64,000 nt of DNA from Candidatus Aenigmatarchaeota archaeon (GCA_016187385.1 JACPJU010000001.1:268010-332009); one strand, 5' to 3'; positions 25,676 to 34,682 are shown, numbered from the stretch's first letter. Notes: generated from the letters alone by a model not told the origin. A program made the numbers and translations.

Positions 25676-26569
25676 TCAATCATCTTTGTTTATTTGCTTG
25701 CGCATGAATTTTAATCCTTCGTCGACACTCAAAAGCTTTACGCCACCGTCTATCTGGGCCTTTTTGTTGGATAGATTGGCATTCGGCCGTTTTGCAGGCA
25801 GGTTTAATTTTTCCGAATTTTTGGATTTTATCAGGTTTTTATCAAACCCGAATATTTCAGCTGTCTTTATACCCCACTCAACTCTGTTCATAAAGTCGGA
25901 ACCTACAACATGGTAAATTCCGTTTCTACTTTTATTGATTAGGGCTGCAATAACTTCTGCCGCGTTATCGGCTAATGTAGGATTGTTGTACCAGTCTGAT
26001 ATCTCTTCTACATTTTCGCCCATTTCTAGTTTCCTCAGATTCTTCGTGACAGTATTTCCTTCCTGCCCAGACAGAGTCCATCCATATAGCTGATCCACCC
26101 GTGTTATCATAAAAGGCAGATTCGAACTCATAACCATTTTTTCTACAGCAAATTTGCTTTCTCCGTAATAATTTATCGGATTAGGATTATCGTCTTCCGT
26201 GAATATATTCTTCTTACCGTCGAATACAAACGCGCTTGATATGTACACGATAAATGGTTTTGCGATTTTACATGCTTCTAATATATTCCTCGTACCGTCA
26301 ATATTTATTTTATCGGCGAAATCCCTGTTTGTTTCGTATATGTCAGTACCCTTGAGAGATATTGTATGTATCACGACATCTGGCATTACATCCTTAACAG
26401 CCCCGATCAAAGATTGGACATCGGACACATCCACTTTATAACCCTTGAAATCACCCAATTTTATACGATGCTCATTGAAGGTGTAACTGACATCGTGACC
26501 CAACTTGCCAACGGCTGCAACTAATTTGCTGCCCAAAAGACCGCTGCCCCCAAGTATCAATACTTTCAT
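25676..26569 (-). CDS. rmlD: dTDP-4-dehydrorhamnose reductase-like SDR
   Basis: This 297-aa protein has LILGGSGLLGSKLVAAVG, YISSAFVFDG (the RmlD-type STDYVFDG equivalent) and YYGESKFAVEKMV (YxxxK). RmlD proteins reduce dTDP-4-keto-L-rhamnose to dTDP-L-rhamnose. The ATG at 26,569 gives the expected MKVLILGG start; an ATG two codons upstream is possible. It lies 12 bases after the nucleotide-sugar dehydrogenase and abuts the RmlC-like cupin. The symbol is assigned by motif and context and is less certain than for RmlA or RmlB. Confidence 0.82.
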   Translation of the reverse strand: MKVLILGGSGLLGSKLVAAVGKLGHDVSYTFNEHRIKLGDFKGYKVDVSDVQSLIGAVKDVMPDVVIHTISLKGTDIYETNRDFADKINIDGTRNILEACKIAKPFIVYISSAFVFDGKKNIFTEDDNPNPINYYGESKFAVEKMVMSSNLPFMITRVDQLYGWTLSGQEGNTVTKNLRKLEMGENVEEISDWYNNPTLADNAAEVIAALINKSRNGIYHVVGSDFMNRVEWGIKTAEIFGFDKNLIKSKNSEKLNLPAKRPNANLSNKKAQIDGGVKLLSVDEGLKFMRKQINKDD

Positions 26570-26581
26570 AAACATCGCTGA

Positions 26582-27484
26582 TTATTCTCGTGTGCCGTAT
26601 TTTTCGGCAAAATAGTTATTCGTATATAATATGGCCTCTAGTATTTTCGGGTCAATATTATTTTTCTTGACGAAATTGACAAAAGCTTCTAAATCCTTAG
26701 GCAGACAATCACCACCGAATGCTTTTCCATGAACAGTACCGTACTTGCCTATCCTGTTATCCGTGCTGACTATGTTCGCAACCGTTTTCGAATCGACGCC
26801 AAGAGCATTACAAATTAAGGACATTTCATTCCAGTAGGATATTCTACTGGCAAGGACAAGATTGTGTGCGTATTTTATCACTTCTGCAGTCTTTATATCG
26901 GTTCTGAAAATTGGTATGTTCAACTGTGTGAAAAGTTGTTCCAGCATGTCACCGGATTTCTTGTCATAGCTGCCGATAACTGCCTTATCCTCGAAAGTCT
27001 TTATCCCAGTTGGATTGGAATCGTACCAAGCCTTTAATTCTGGGTCTTTTGTTGTGTTGTGAACCTGTGTCAGGAACTCTGGGTTGGCACATAATCCAAA
27101 ATCTTCACCGCATTTTTTGCCGGATACGTTTTCCAAAATCGGTTTCATGAAATTTTCCGTCGTTGTCGGCACTGCTGTACTTTTCAATACGATAAGATGA
27201 TAGCCCGACTTGGTTTTGATTTCATTGGCGACTGATTCTACGGCAGACTTTACATAGCTCAAATCTATTTCACCGTTTCTTGTCGGCGTCGGAACACAAA
27301 TAAAGGATATGTCTGTATCTCTAATTGCTCGTTTGATGTTCAGAGTTGCGTCGTAACCTTTTTTGATTAAACTCTCCACGACTTCATTTTTTATATCGCA
27401 GAATACAACCTGATTTCCAGCTTTCACTAATCCCTTGCCCAATAGGGAACCTGTATACCCAGAACCAATTATACTGACTTTCAA
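26582..27484 (-). CDS. UDP-glucose/GDP-mannose dehydrogenase family protein, short two-domain form
   Basis: This 300-aa protein has the N-terminal Rossmann motif SIIGSGYTGSLLGKGL, FICVPTPT, NPEFL (Glu136), the active-site lysine K204 in EVIKYAHN and the catalytic cysteine C260 in GKAFGGDCLPKDL. The family is normally about 400-440 aa with a C-terminal UDP-binding domain. Here the protein stops about 40 residues after the catalytic cysteine and the next gene begins 12 bases later. The N-terminal and central helical domains are intact. It could make a uronic acid for the WbpB/D/E-like operon if the missing domain is dispensable or supplied in trans. Confidence 0.88.
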   Translation of the reverse strand: MKVSIIGSGYTGSLLGKGLVKAGNQVVFCDIKNEVVESLIKKGYDATLNIKRAIRDTDISFICVPTPTRNGEIDLSYVKSAVESVANEIKTKSGYHLIVLKSTAVPTTTENFMKPILENVSGKKCGEDFGLCANPEFLTQVHNTTKDPELKAWYDSNPTGIKTFEDKAVIGSYDKKSGDMLEQLFTQLNIPIFRTDIKTAEVIKYAHNLVLASRISYWNEMSLICNALGVDSKTVANIVSTDNRIGKYGTVHGKAFGGDCLPKDLEAFVNFVKKNNIDPKILEAILYTNNYFAEKYGTRE

Positions 27485-27539
27485 GCTATCACGTACTAAC
27501 CATATACTCCCAAAATTATTAAACCTTTGTAAGAAAAGG

Positions 27540-28490
27540 TCAACTTCTCCACCACGACTCGTTTTCCTTGTACCACTGTATTGTTCTTTTTATCCCGTCT
27601 TCGAATGCGACCTTAGATGACCACCCAAGTTCATTCCTGATTTTCGTATCGTCGAGGGAGTATCTCTTGTCATGACCCAATCTGTCGTTTGTAAAGGATA
27701 TAAGACTCTCTGGTCTTCCAAGAGCATTCAAGACATGTTTTGCGAGATCCAGATTTGTTTTTTCGTTCCCGCCTTTTATGTTGTATATGTCGCCAGGTTT
27801 TCCTTTATGCAAAACCATGTCTATAGCATCACAATTGTCCAAGACATAAATCCAGTCCCTGACCTGTTCTCCATTCCCGTAGATGGGTATTGGCTTGCCG
27901 TTCAATGCGCTTATGATGGCTTTCGGGAGGAATTTTTCTTGATTCTGAAATGGACCGTAGTTGTTTGTTGTTCTGGTTATCACTACCGGCGTATTGAATG
28001 TTTCGAAATAGCTTTTGGCGAGAAGTTCCGCCCCGGCTTTGCATGCGGCATAAGGGTTTCTTGGGTTTAATATGTCGGTCTCCTTGAACGACCCCTTTTC
28101 TATGCTCCCGTAAACTTCGTCGGTTGATATCTGGACGAACTTTTTAACATTGAATTTCTTGGTAGCTTCCAATAGCCTACCCACACCCAAGACTTCTGTA
28201 AGAACAAAGGGTTCTGAATCGTCTATACTCCTATCAACATGTGTCTCGGCTGCAAAATTCACAACAAAATCACAATCTTTCGTGGCTTTTTCCACAGATG
28301 TCTTATCGCATATATCACCGTGTACAAATTCTATCTGGTCTTTCAGCATGTCCAGATTTTCCTTTTTGCCGGCATATGTCAACTTATCCAAAACAACTAT
28401 TTTGTAGTCGGGATATTTCTGTCTGATATAGTAAACGAAATTAGTTCCTATAAATCCGCATCCACCTGTGATCAAAATGCGCTTGGTCAT
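27540..28490 (-). CDS. rmlB: dTDP-glucose 4,6-dehydratase
   Basis: This 316-aa extended SDR has TGGCGFIGTNFVYYIR, VVLDKLTYAGKKENL (dTDP-glucose binding), the catalytic block QISTDEVYGS (Thr-Asp-Glu) and YAACKAGAELLAKSY (YxxxK). The DEVYGS motif is diagnostic for dTDP-glucose 4,6-dehydratase. It forms dTDP-4-keto-6-deoxyglucose, the branch point to rhamnose and to amino sugars. It overlaps the preceding RmlC-like gene by four bases (ATGA type), so the two are co-translated. Confidence 0.94.
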   Translation of the reverse strand: MTKRILITGGCGFIGTNFVYYIRQKYPDYKIVVLDKLTYAGKKENLDMLKDQIEFVHGDICDKTSVEKATKDCDFVVNFAAETHVDRSIDDSEPFVLTEVLGVGRLLEATKKFNVKKFVQISTDEVYGSIEKGSFKETDILNPRNPYAACKAGAELLAKSYFETFNTPVVITRTTNNYGPFQNQEKFLPKAIISALNGKPIPIYGNGEQVRDWIYVLDNCDAIDMVLHKGKPGDIYNIKGGNEKTNLDLAKHVLNALGRPESLISFTNDRLGHDKRYSLDDTKIRNELGWSSKVAFEDGIKRTIQWYKENESWWRS

Positions 28491-29032
28491 TCTGTCACCA
28501 TTTTATATTTGGCTAGCTTCTCCTGAATCTGTGGTATGTCTTTTGGTTCAATTCTTTCATAATCATCCTTATCATAAGGTTCCGATGCTATTGCCAAAAC
28601 TGTTACTGGTGTGTCAGTCAATTGCCAATAAACGTGATACACACCTATCGGAACTAACACCTGCAACATTCCGGACGTGTCTATAGTATAGACTGGATCT
28701 TGGGGTATGAACGTTGGTTTTTCGGTACCTAGTACCACTGCGAACAATTTATTGTATGTCGGTGAATCTTTTCTCATATCTACGAACATCCACAATGCTG
28801 TCCCAGATAAAGTAAAAAAGTTTTCTATGTTCTTGTGATGGAAATGTCCTGCTCGAGAAACATTTTTTTTAGTGCTGGTTGAGACATAAATGTTTTTGAC
28901 TCCTGCTTTGAAAAATTCATTCTGTACTCCGGTAGGAGACAATTCTGCCAAAAATCCTCTTGAATCGTGTATTACATTGCCTTGTTTAATCCTTAATCCG
29001 TCTATTGTAGTTTCTACATTCTTCTCTGACAT
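28487..29032 (-). CDS. dTDP-4-dehydrorhamnose 3,5-epimerase-like cupin
   Basis: This 181-aa protein is the closest of the three cupins to full-length RmlC in size. It shows SRGFLAEL, RAGHFHHKNIENFFTLSG (catalytic His region), WMFVDMRKDSPT and PIGVYHVYWQL. It is first in the minus-strand run RmlC-like, RmlB, dehydrogenase, RmlD-like, RmlC-like. The ATG at 29,032 is preceded by GTGAT. The likely role is 3,5-epimerisation of the RmlB product, though isomerases of the FdtA type have the same fold and would instead lead to a 3-keto sugar for amination. Confidence 0.85.
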   Translation of the reverse strand: MSEKNVETTIDGLRIKQGNVIHDSRGFLAELSPTGVQNEFFKAGVKNIYVSTSTKKNVSRAGHFHHKNIENFFTLSGTALWMFVDMRKDSPTYNKLFAVVLGTEKPTFIPQDPVYTIDTSGMLQVLVPIGVYHVYWQLTDTPVTVLAIASEPYDKDDYERIEPKDIPQIQEKLAKYKMVTE

Positions 29033-29065
29033 AATCACTAAATAAGGGTGTAGTTAAACGTTTAA

Positions 29066-31765
29066 TTACTTTACGCTCAGAACCAAATTCTTGAATTTTT
29101 CGCCAGAATGCGAGAACAATATTTCACCTTGACAGTCAGAACATTTGCCTATCATGGGTATTCTCCTGTAGAACTTGTTGCATGAATTGCATATAAAACC
29201 GTCGAAACTGGTTATTTCGGATTTTACACCATCAGAAGCGTGATTATTATTTTTGAACAAATCCTTCAATAGCGTTTGCTTACCCATTCCCATTAGCTCA
29301 TTCTTGCTGATTCCAATAACCTCGAAAACTCTTTCCAATGGTGGGAGGATTTGGTTTTCTATGTAGTATTTGGAATCTATCGGGATGTTGTTCTGTTTGA
29401 CGTAATCGGGATCCTCTGATCTTTCTGAGAGTAGCTGCATTCCCTTAACTATTACAAAACCGACTCGATCACCGACGCCAGGTGCGGTACCATTTCTTTT
29501 CTTTATCTTCTTGACCAGCTCAACATGCGGCTGGATTCCTTTATATGATGACAATGATTTTGATATGCTTTTTGTTATTACGAGCTCGTCTATGGGGACT
29601 TCATTCTTCTCCAATTTTAAGAGAATTTCCTTAGCGTATGCGAATGCCTTTTTGGTGTTCTGTTCCTTTAGAAGGATGTTCAAAACTTCAAACAAAGTTT
29701 TTGTGGCAGCATCGCACCAGTCCCTTCTCACAGTTTCGATACCTTTCATCACCATTTTTTCTTTCCATTCGTCGTCTACTTTTTCATAGCTCAGACCTGC
29801 ATATCTTTTCTTTGAAAGGATCAGTATTGTTTTAAAGACGCTTTCGATTTTCATCTGGACGATTCCGGAAAGTTCTGTGTTGACAAGAGCTTCGACGTTC
29901 TTGCCTATTTTCGACGCATCATCGAGATCCGTATTGTTGATCTTGACCATTATGGAATCTGTGTCGCCGTAAACAACTTCGTACGGCGTGTTTTTTTCAA
30001 CGACTTCTTTCGTCCTGTTTATGAGATACCTGCCACATCCTGTAATTGTTGCTGCTATTTCGATTATGTAAAGTCGTGCGCGTAGGTATCCTGTATAACC
30101 GTAAAATGCGTTCGTCATTATCTTCAGTGCAAGCTGTTTTGCTTCCAGAATTCTTTTCGCCTCCTGGTTTCGTGTTTTCCTAGATTCCGATCTCACATTG
30201 TCTCTTTCATCTATCAACTTTTTGAGAATTGTTGGTAGGATGCCTTCTTTGACTTTGCTTGAAACGAATTTTGTTCCGTGTGGAGTAGTTATTGTTTCCA
30301 CGTCGACATCTTCCTTCACAAAAGTTGTTGGACATATGTTGTACGCTATGAAAATTGAAGGGTACATGGACTTGAAGTCCAGATATATAACGGGATCTGT
30401 ATGCAGCCCAGTCTTTGGATCCAAGACAAGCGCTCCCTTCAGTTCCTGGGATTCGTCCGTGCTAGAGTATTTGTCATCACTCGGTTTGTCCGGTAGAACG
30501 TATCCTTGCTTGTTGAATTCCTTGAGAAGTAAAATCTCAACTCTCTGTGCCTCGCCGCCGTCAAGACAATCCTGGAGAAGGATTCCCGATACCTTACTGA
30601 GCTCGAAGAATTTGTCCAAAAGATTGTTTTGCAGGACCAATCTCAATGATAGATCAGCATCCTTTCTCGCGTATTCTACAAGTTTCGATAATTGCTGGCC
30701 GTCGCCGTTCCAATGAGAATATATTTCACTGTGTGGTATGTCAAGTTTTTCGTCGTTCAAAAGTGCGCGTGAAACGTCGCCCAGTCCGAGTCGTTTCAGT
30801 CTTAGGTTACCTTTCTGAATCGATTCTTTTATGAGAGCGTAACCGTCAACTATTACCCTTGATATCATGGAATTCCTGAACTGAACCCCGAATTTCCTGG
30901 AGATTGCGGGTTTTTGGTTGCACCGTCCGAGTGTCTGCATCAGTCTGTTCTCCTTCAGTCTATCCAACAAATAAGGAAAATCAAAACCGTTTATGTTATA
31001 TCCGATCATTATATCTGGGTCGTACGTTTCAAGCACTTTCAGAAATTCGGCCAGCATTTCTTTTTCGTTCTGGAATGTTTTTGTGTCGCTGTTCATTTTC
31101 TGCGTGGCTCTCTTTGAGACGAGTGTCATGAATTTCATTCCATTGAACTCAGGCTCGAAAGCTAGACTGATTATTCCTATTATGTCCTTTCTCGCATCTG
31201 GCAGTCCTTCTCGTGAGATTGTTTCGATGTCTACCGAAAGGTATCTCAGTTTTATATTTTCTGTCCTGTCAAAATCTTTGATTTCGTCAACTTCTAGGCA
31301 TACATCGGTTTTCACTGTGTTTGTCTTGGACGCTGAGCCTATGAGCTTGATCCATTTGAATCCTGATAGACCCATGTCACACATAAACCGGTATTTGAAT
31401 AGTATGTCAGCCTCGTAAATTCCGTCTGCAAGCTTTTCTTTCTTTATCCTTTCCCGGACTTCTGGGACTTTGGAAGGGTCTGTCAGAACAACCTTCAACA
31501 TCTCCGCTTTCTTTGACTGATAATTTATCGGTTTGTATTTTTCCACTGGGATTATGTTTTTTATGATGCTTGAGAAGTTCTTTCTGATAAATTCTATAAC
31601 TTCATCCTCGTTGGTTTTCTTGGGCAGGACATAGAAGTACGGATAATAGCCGCGATAAAAGCCGCAGACTGTCTTTCCTTCTTTGGTTTTCCCGAAAAGA
31701 CGTACTATTGGTGTATTATCCAACACGACATAGTCGCAATCAAGAAGCTGAGCCTCGATTTCCAT
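29066..31765 (-). CDS. polB: DNA polymerase B family, replicative type
   Basis: This 899-aa protein has an N-terminal archaeal domain, then intact proofreading motifs: ExoI VDIETIS, ExoII YNINGFDFPYLLDR, ExoIII YARKDADLSLRL. The polymerase motifs are A (DFKSMYPSIFIAYN), B (LKIMTNAFYGYTGY) and C (YGDTDSIMV), followed by KKRYAGL. The last 60 residues hold a zinc ribbon with CNSCNK and CSDC, the usual C-terminal metal site. No intein interrupts it. It is eight bases downstream of the PolD small subunit, so both polymerase families are transcribed together with a small DNA-binding protein. Confidence 0.97.
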   Translation of the reverse strand: MEIEAQLLDCDYVVLDNTPIVRLFGKTKEGKTVCGFYRGYYPYFYVLPKKTNEDEVIEFIRKNFSSIIKNIIPVEKYKPINYQSKKAEMLKVVLTDPSKVPEVRERIKKEKLADGIYEADILFKYRFMCDMGLSGFKWIKLIGSASKTNTVKTDVCLEVDEIKDFDRTENIKLRYLSVDIETISREGLPDARKDIIGIISLAFEPEFNGMKFMTLVSKRATQKMNSDTKTFQNEKEMLAEFLKVLETYDPDIMIGYNINGFDFPYLLDRLKENRLMQTLGRCNQKPAISRKFGVQFRNSMISRVIVDGYALIKESIQKGNLRLKRLGLGDVSRALLNDEKLDIPHSEIYSHWNGDGQQLSKLVEYARKDADLSLRLVLQNNLLDKFFELSKVSGILLQDCLDGGEAQRVEILLLKEFNKQGYVLPDKPSDDKYSSTDESQELKGALVLDPKTGLHTDPVIYLDFKSMYPSIFIAYNICPTTFVKEDVDVETITTPHGTKFVSSKVKEGILPTILKKLIDERDNVRSESRKTRNQEAKRILEAKQLALKIMTNAFYGYTGYLRARLYIIEIAATITGCGRYLINRTKEVVEKNTPYEVVYGDTDSIMVKINNTDLDDASKIGKNVEALVNTELSGIVQMKIESVFKTILILSKKRYAGLSYEKVDDEWKEKMVMKGIETVRRDWCDAATKTLFEVLNILLKEQNTKKAFAYAKEILLKLEKNEVPIDELVITKSISKSLSSYKGIQPHVELVKKIKKRNGTAPGVGDRVGFVIVKGMQLLSERSEDPDYVKQNNIPIDSKYYIENQILPPLERVFEVIGISKNELMGMGKQTLLKDLFKNNNHASDGVKSEITSFDGFICNSCNKFYRRIPMIGKCSDCQGEILFSHSGEKFKNLVLSVK

Positions 31766-31772
31766 AAACCTT

Positions 31773-32906
31773 TTATGAGAAATCTATTTTAAATGTTTCG
31801 CGTGTCCCCAAGTTTATCATCCGGTATACGGGCTCTGATGTGAAGTTTCCGCTGAAGATTATGGTTGTTCCTTTGTAATTCGTCGCTGAAGGTTTTCCGA
31901 TATTTCCAAATGCCAGTATATCAGGTAGTGTTTTCAAGAAGAACGAGTCCTCGTTTAGTATATCTGTTGGATTAAGATGTCGTTTTTTAAGCAGATTAAT
32001 GACGGCCTCGTCATGTTGCATTGACCATCGATTTATGTATGGTGTAAGGAAGTTTCCCTCAGACGCGAATATTTTTATGCCTTCTGTTTCGTATACTAAT
32101 GGGTCGCGATGTCCTTTTGTCCCCTCTGGAAGATTATCGTGACCGATGAATATAATCGAATGTTTTGAAACATCTTTTATGAATTTTTCTATGTCGCTTG
32201 GTTCTTGCGAAACGTTGCCGAGCACAAAAATCGTCATGGGTATCTGTTCGTTCACCCAGTTAAGAAATTTCTGATAAAATTCTAGATTGAATTTCTCCGA
32301 GTCCATATGAATATCCGATATAAAGAAACATAGGTGGTCGTTTTTCGTTTTAGCCACGTCTTTTTTTACTGGCGTATCGGGAAAGATTAATTTCACCGCT
32401 TTATGGGTGTTCCCTGTTTTTTCACAAACAACACCAATCACCTCGTCTTCAGTCAACGTCCTGGATAAGCCATTATCAATCGATAGACGTGCTGTCCCTG
32501 TAGTATCTTCTATTGTTAATGTGTCGTAATCGACTGATGTAACAATTCCTATCAGGGAAAATTTCTGCATTCTGGCCGACATCTTGTTGACAGATACCAA
32601 ATTTGACAGGTCCGGTTTGTTTATGAGAATTTGCTTTATTGCATCGTAGCGTTTTATATAATACTGGAGATAATCTTTTGATGACAGTTTAAGTTCTTTT
32701 TCAGATAGAGGCATCGCTCTTTCTTGTAGCTTTGCGATAAAATCTGCTGTTATAAAATGCGGCAGATCTTTTCGATCAAGTGATTTGAGGCGTTCAAACA
32801 ACTCATCGTTGTTGTAGATAATATCGAGCACTGTTTTATCCACATGTGCGCCTCTTTCCATGAAAAACTTTACGATTTTGGATTTGTCCATAAGATTTGT
32901 ATACAT
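31773..32906 (-). CDS. DNA polymerase D small subunit DP1, degenerate phosphoesterase
   Basis: This 377-aa protein (372 from the second ATG at 32,891) has a helical N-terminus, an OB fold near residues 110-180 (IGIVTSVDYDTLTIEDTTG) and a calcineurin-like domain from 190. In archaeal DP1 that domain is a manganese-dependent 3'-5' exonuclease. Here DxH survives (D198, H200), but GD becomes GN231, GNHD becomes IGHD, HGxxxD becomes ASEGNF and GHxH becomes GNIG. RHLNP (normally RHLAP) and the final NSGT-like FSGNF support the family call. The nuclease is probably dead, leaving a structural role. It lies one base after the wHTH gene. Confidence 0.88.
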   Translation of the reverse strand: MYTNLMDKSKIVKFFMERGAHVDKTVLDIIYNNDELFERLKSLDRKDLPHFITADFIAKLQERAMPLSEKELKLSSKDYLQYYIKRYDAIKQILINKPDLSNLVSVNKMSARMQKFSLIGIVTSVDYDTLTIEDTTGTARLSIDNGLSRTLTEDEVIGVVCEKTGNTHKAVKLIFPDTPVKKDVAKTKNDHLCFFISDIHMDSEKFNLEFYQKFLNWVNEQIPMTIFVLGNVSQEPSDIEKFIKDVSKHSIIFIGHDNLPEGTKGHRDPLVYETEGIKIFASEGNFLTPYINRWSMQHDEAVINLLKKRHLNPTDILNEDSFFLKTLPDILAFGNIGKPSATNYKGTTIIFSGNFTSEPVYRMINLGTRETFKIDFS

Positions 32907-33176
32907 TTATTTTTTTAAAGTATATACCGTTAGTCCGCTTTTCTGGTCGTCCTTCGAGTGTGGGAGTTCGATCGGTTGCACCCTACCAACCTGTACGAGC
33001 TCTTGTACGTATTTATCCACCGTGTTCCAACTTAGTCTCTTGTTAAGGACCTGAGATAATTCCTTGGTCAGAACCGACGTCGTCTTGGGGGTGTCCCCGT
33101 CGGAGAGGATTCTAATGACCTCTTTATGAATATCGTGTCTCATGGGTGGACGGCCGCGCTTCATCTTATCTACCAT
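32907..33176 (-). CDS. Small AT-hook-like winged-helix DNA-binding protein
   Basis: This 89-aa protein starts MVDKMKRGRPPMRHDIHK. The KRGRPP core looks like an AT-hook. The following 70 residues fit a winged helix (VIRILSDG, TSVLTKELSQVLNKRL, SWNTVDKYVQELVQVGRVQ). I do not recognise a named family. It is first in the operon with DP1 and PolB, its stop abutting the DP1 start. A TATA-like box on the minus strand at 33,191-33,201 would place transcription close to the ATG, so it is probably leaderless. It may regulate the operon or act at AT-rich DNA such as that found just upstream. Confidence 0.75.
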   Translation of the reverse strand: MVDKMKRGRPPMRHDIHKEVIRILSDGDTPKTTSVLTKELSQVLNKRLSWNTVDKYVQELVQVGRVQPIELPHSKDDQKSGLTVYTLKK

Positions 33177-33190
33177 ACTTATGTGGGCGT

Positions 33191-33201
33191 TATTTATAAA
33201 C
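33191..33201 (-). promoter_or_regulatory. TATA-like box for the wHTH-DP1-PolB operon
   Basis: Read on the minus strand this is TTTATAAATA, 15-25 bases before the ATG at 33,176. That spacing suits a leaderless archaeal transcript. No Shine-Dalgarno core lies between it and the start codon. Confidence 0.55.
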
Positions 33202-33283
33202 TTTCATCCGTTTTTTGGGATATTTCTATGTTTGTTTGGGTTAGGTGATATAAAAATAAATCGGTAAACATAATAAAAAACAA

Positions 33284-33325
33284 TTATTATATTATTATAT
33301 TATAACTATGTTATATAATAATATA
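33284..33325. repeat. AT-only imperfect inverted repeat in a 360-bp gene-free gap
   Basis: The gap 33,177-33,538 holds no credible gene. Its centre is nearly pure A/T. Arms at 33,288-33,306 and 33,310-33,325 can pair around a 3-base centre (the left arm carries three extra bases). The element lies upstream of the polymerase operon and downstream of the wHTH gene at 33,539. It could be an easily melted region, a protein-binding site or a terminator-like structure. No flanking origin-type repeats were recognised. Confidence 0.6.
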
Positions 33326-33538
33326 GTTTATCTGTTTTTAGTTTTTAGATAGTCGTGAGTGATCTCTACTGCCTAATTGGATTTTGTTTTGCAAGAATTA
33401 ACTAAATTTGTTAATAGTCCACACTAATTTATTTGAACAGTCATAGAATTCTATACAATACATCATAAAATAGAGTCAGACGTTTCACATTTTTTATTAT
33501 GAATCTTCATAAATATTCTAATAACGGCACACGCAATC

Positions 33539-33931
33539 CTATAGAAACTTTATTAGGCCATTTATCACAAAAAACTTTGATATAATACCTTTAACAAACG
33601 GCACCTTATCTCTCATAGGACCGTAATTAGTTGGGTTTGAATGTGTTATCTTCTCCAACAATCCCAAAACAACTAAATTATTCAACCGCTTCCTCAAAGC
33701 CTCCATTCCAATCTTCAGTTTGTGTGAAGTTTTCATCTCCTTATATAAGATAGGAAAACAGTGCGGTTGACAGTCAAACGGATGTTCCTTTCCCGTCATG
33801 TAAAACTTCCTTAGAAGCTGAATATCAAGAAAATCCAACCTCTCAGCCAAAGAGATAATATCCTCGATGCTACGTGCGCTGATGCCTGTTGCCAGTTCAT
33901 TTTGCGAGAAAATCAGATCAACATCGGTCAT
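33539..33931 (-). CDS. Predicted winged-helix protein, unknown
   Basis: This 130-aa protein has no family I can name. Helix-rich stretches IEDIISLAERLDFLDIQLLRKFYMTG and MEALRKRLNNLVVLGLLEK suggest a helix-turn-helix with a wing (THSNPTNYGPMR). Residues CQPHCFP in the middle could bind a metal. It is a single minus-strand gene that faces the AT-rich gap at its 3' side. A transcription-regulator role is plausible but rests only on the predicted helix pattern. Confidence 0.6.
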   Translation of the reverse strand: MTDVDLIFSQNELATGISARSIEDIISLAERLDFLDIQLLRKFYMTGKEHPFDCQPHCFPILYKEMKTSHKLKIGMEALRKRLNNLVVLGLLEKITHSNPTNYGPMRDKVPFVKGIISKFFVINGLIKFL

Positions 33932-34004
33932 GAATCAACCTCATCGAAGTTTGTAAGAATGTAATGATGAAGGCCCTTTAAAGCTGATTTGTATCCTTCA
34001 GTAA

Positions 34005-34682
34005 CTATATCAGACTAGTTAATTTTGCTGTCACTTCTGAATCGTCAATTGAGATTATGCCTAGATGGCCTTCTGGAAATCGGCCGGAGTTTACAATTTT
34101 CGTGTTACCAAGCTCATCTACACACCTGCTTTCATGTATGTGAGCACATACAGCTGATTCGGGCTGCTCTTTTTCAATAAATTTACGCACGGAATCAGAA
34201 CCAACGTGTGCACCGCTAGCTATTACATCCGCCTTCGTGTTAAAAGGAGGCGCATGCGTAACTTGAATCTTCACATCTGCTTTTCTGACATCTCTATACG
34301 CCTTTTCCAATCCTGATGCCATCTCACTCTCGGACGGTTCGAACGGTGTGTTGAATGGTGTCTTCGCCCCGCCGTAGCCATAAAAACCAACGCCGTCTAT
34401 AATCTTACCTTCACCATGGCAACTAATGGTCTCCTTTTTCAACAGGGTTATCAATTCCTTGTCCCAGCTGCCTGGAACAGTAACCAGCGGCTTATCCAAA
34501 CTTTTCAGCTCTTCCAGAATTATCCTTCCGATGTCAATCCTGTTAAATCCCCTTGGAATCGCGTAATCGGTAAAGTCGCCGTTGCAGACTATAATGTCTA
34601 TGTTCAGCAATGAAATTTTGTCCATGAATTTCATCATGTTTTCTATGTCGCCATGTATGCAGCTTACAGTCGCTATCTTCAC
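34005..34682 (-). CDS. Calcineurin-like metallophosphoesterase
   Basis: This 225-aa protein has the metallophosphoesterase metal motifs: SCIHGD (DxH variant with Cys replacing Asp), CNGDFTDYA (GD), VPGSWDKE (GNHD variant, GSWD), THAPPF (H) and CAHIHES (GHxH variant). These substitutions occur in archaeal YfcE-like and ICC-like branches, so activity may be kept. The GTG at 34,682 gives MKIATVSCIHGD; a TTG three codons upstream is possible. It is divergent from hjc with about 37 bases between them. Confidence 0.82.
   Translation of the reverse strand: MKIATVSCIHGDIENMMKFMDKISLLNIDIIVCNGDFTDYAIPRGFNRIDIGRIILEELKSLDKPLVTVPGSWDKELITLLKKETISCHGEGKIIDGVGFYGYGGAKTPFNTPFEPSESEMASGLEKAYRDVRKADVKIQVTHAPPFNTKADVIASGAHVGSDSVRKFIEKEQPESAVCAHIHESRCVDELGNTKIVNSGRFPEGHLGIISIDDSEVTAKLTSLI

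Noticed and set aside
1-29060. The whole polysaccharide locus as a single mobile element
   Set aside because: No integrase, transposase or flanking direct repeats were seen. Mosaic gene content and mixed strands suggest gradual assembly, but transfer boundaries cannot be drawn.
29511-31418. Several plus-strand frames within polB
   Set aside because: They mirror the polB codons, lack start signals and have biased composition.
33284-33325. Replication origin at the AT-only inverted repeat
   Set aside because: No origin-recognition-box-like repeats or Cdc6/Orc1 gene adjoin it; AT-richness and nearby polymerase genes are not enough.
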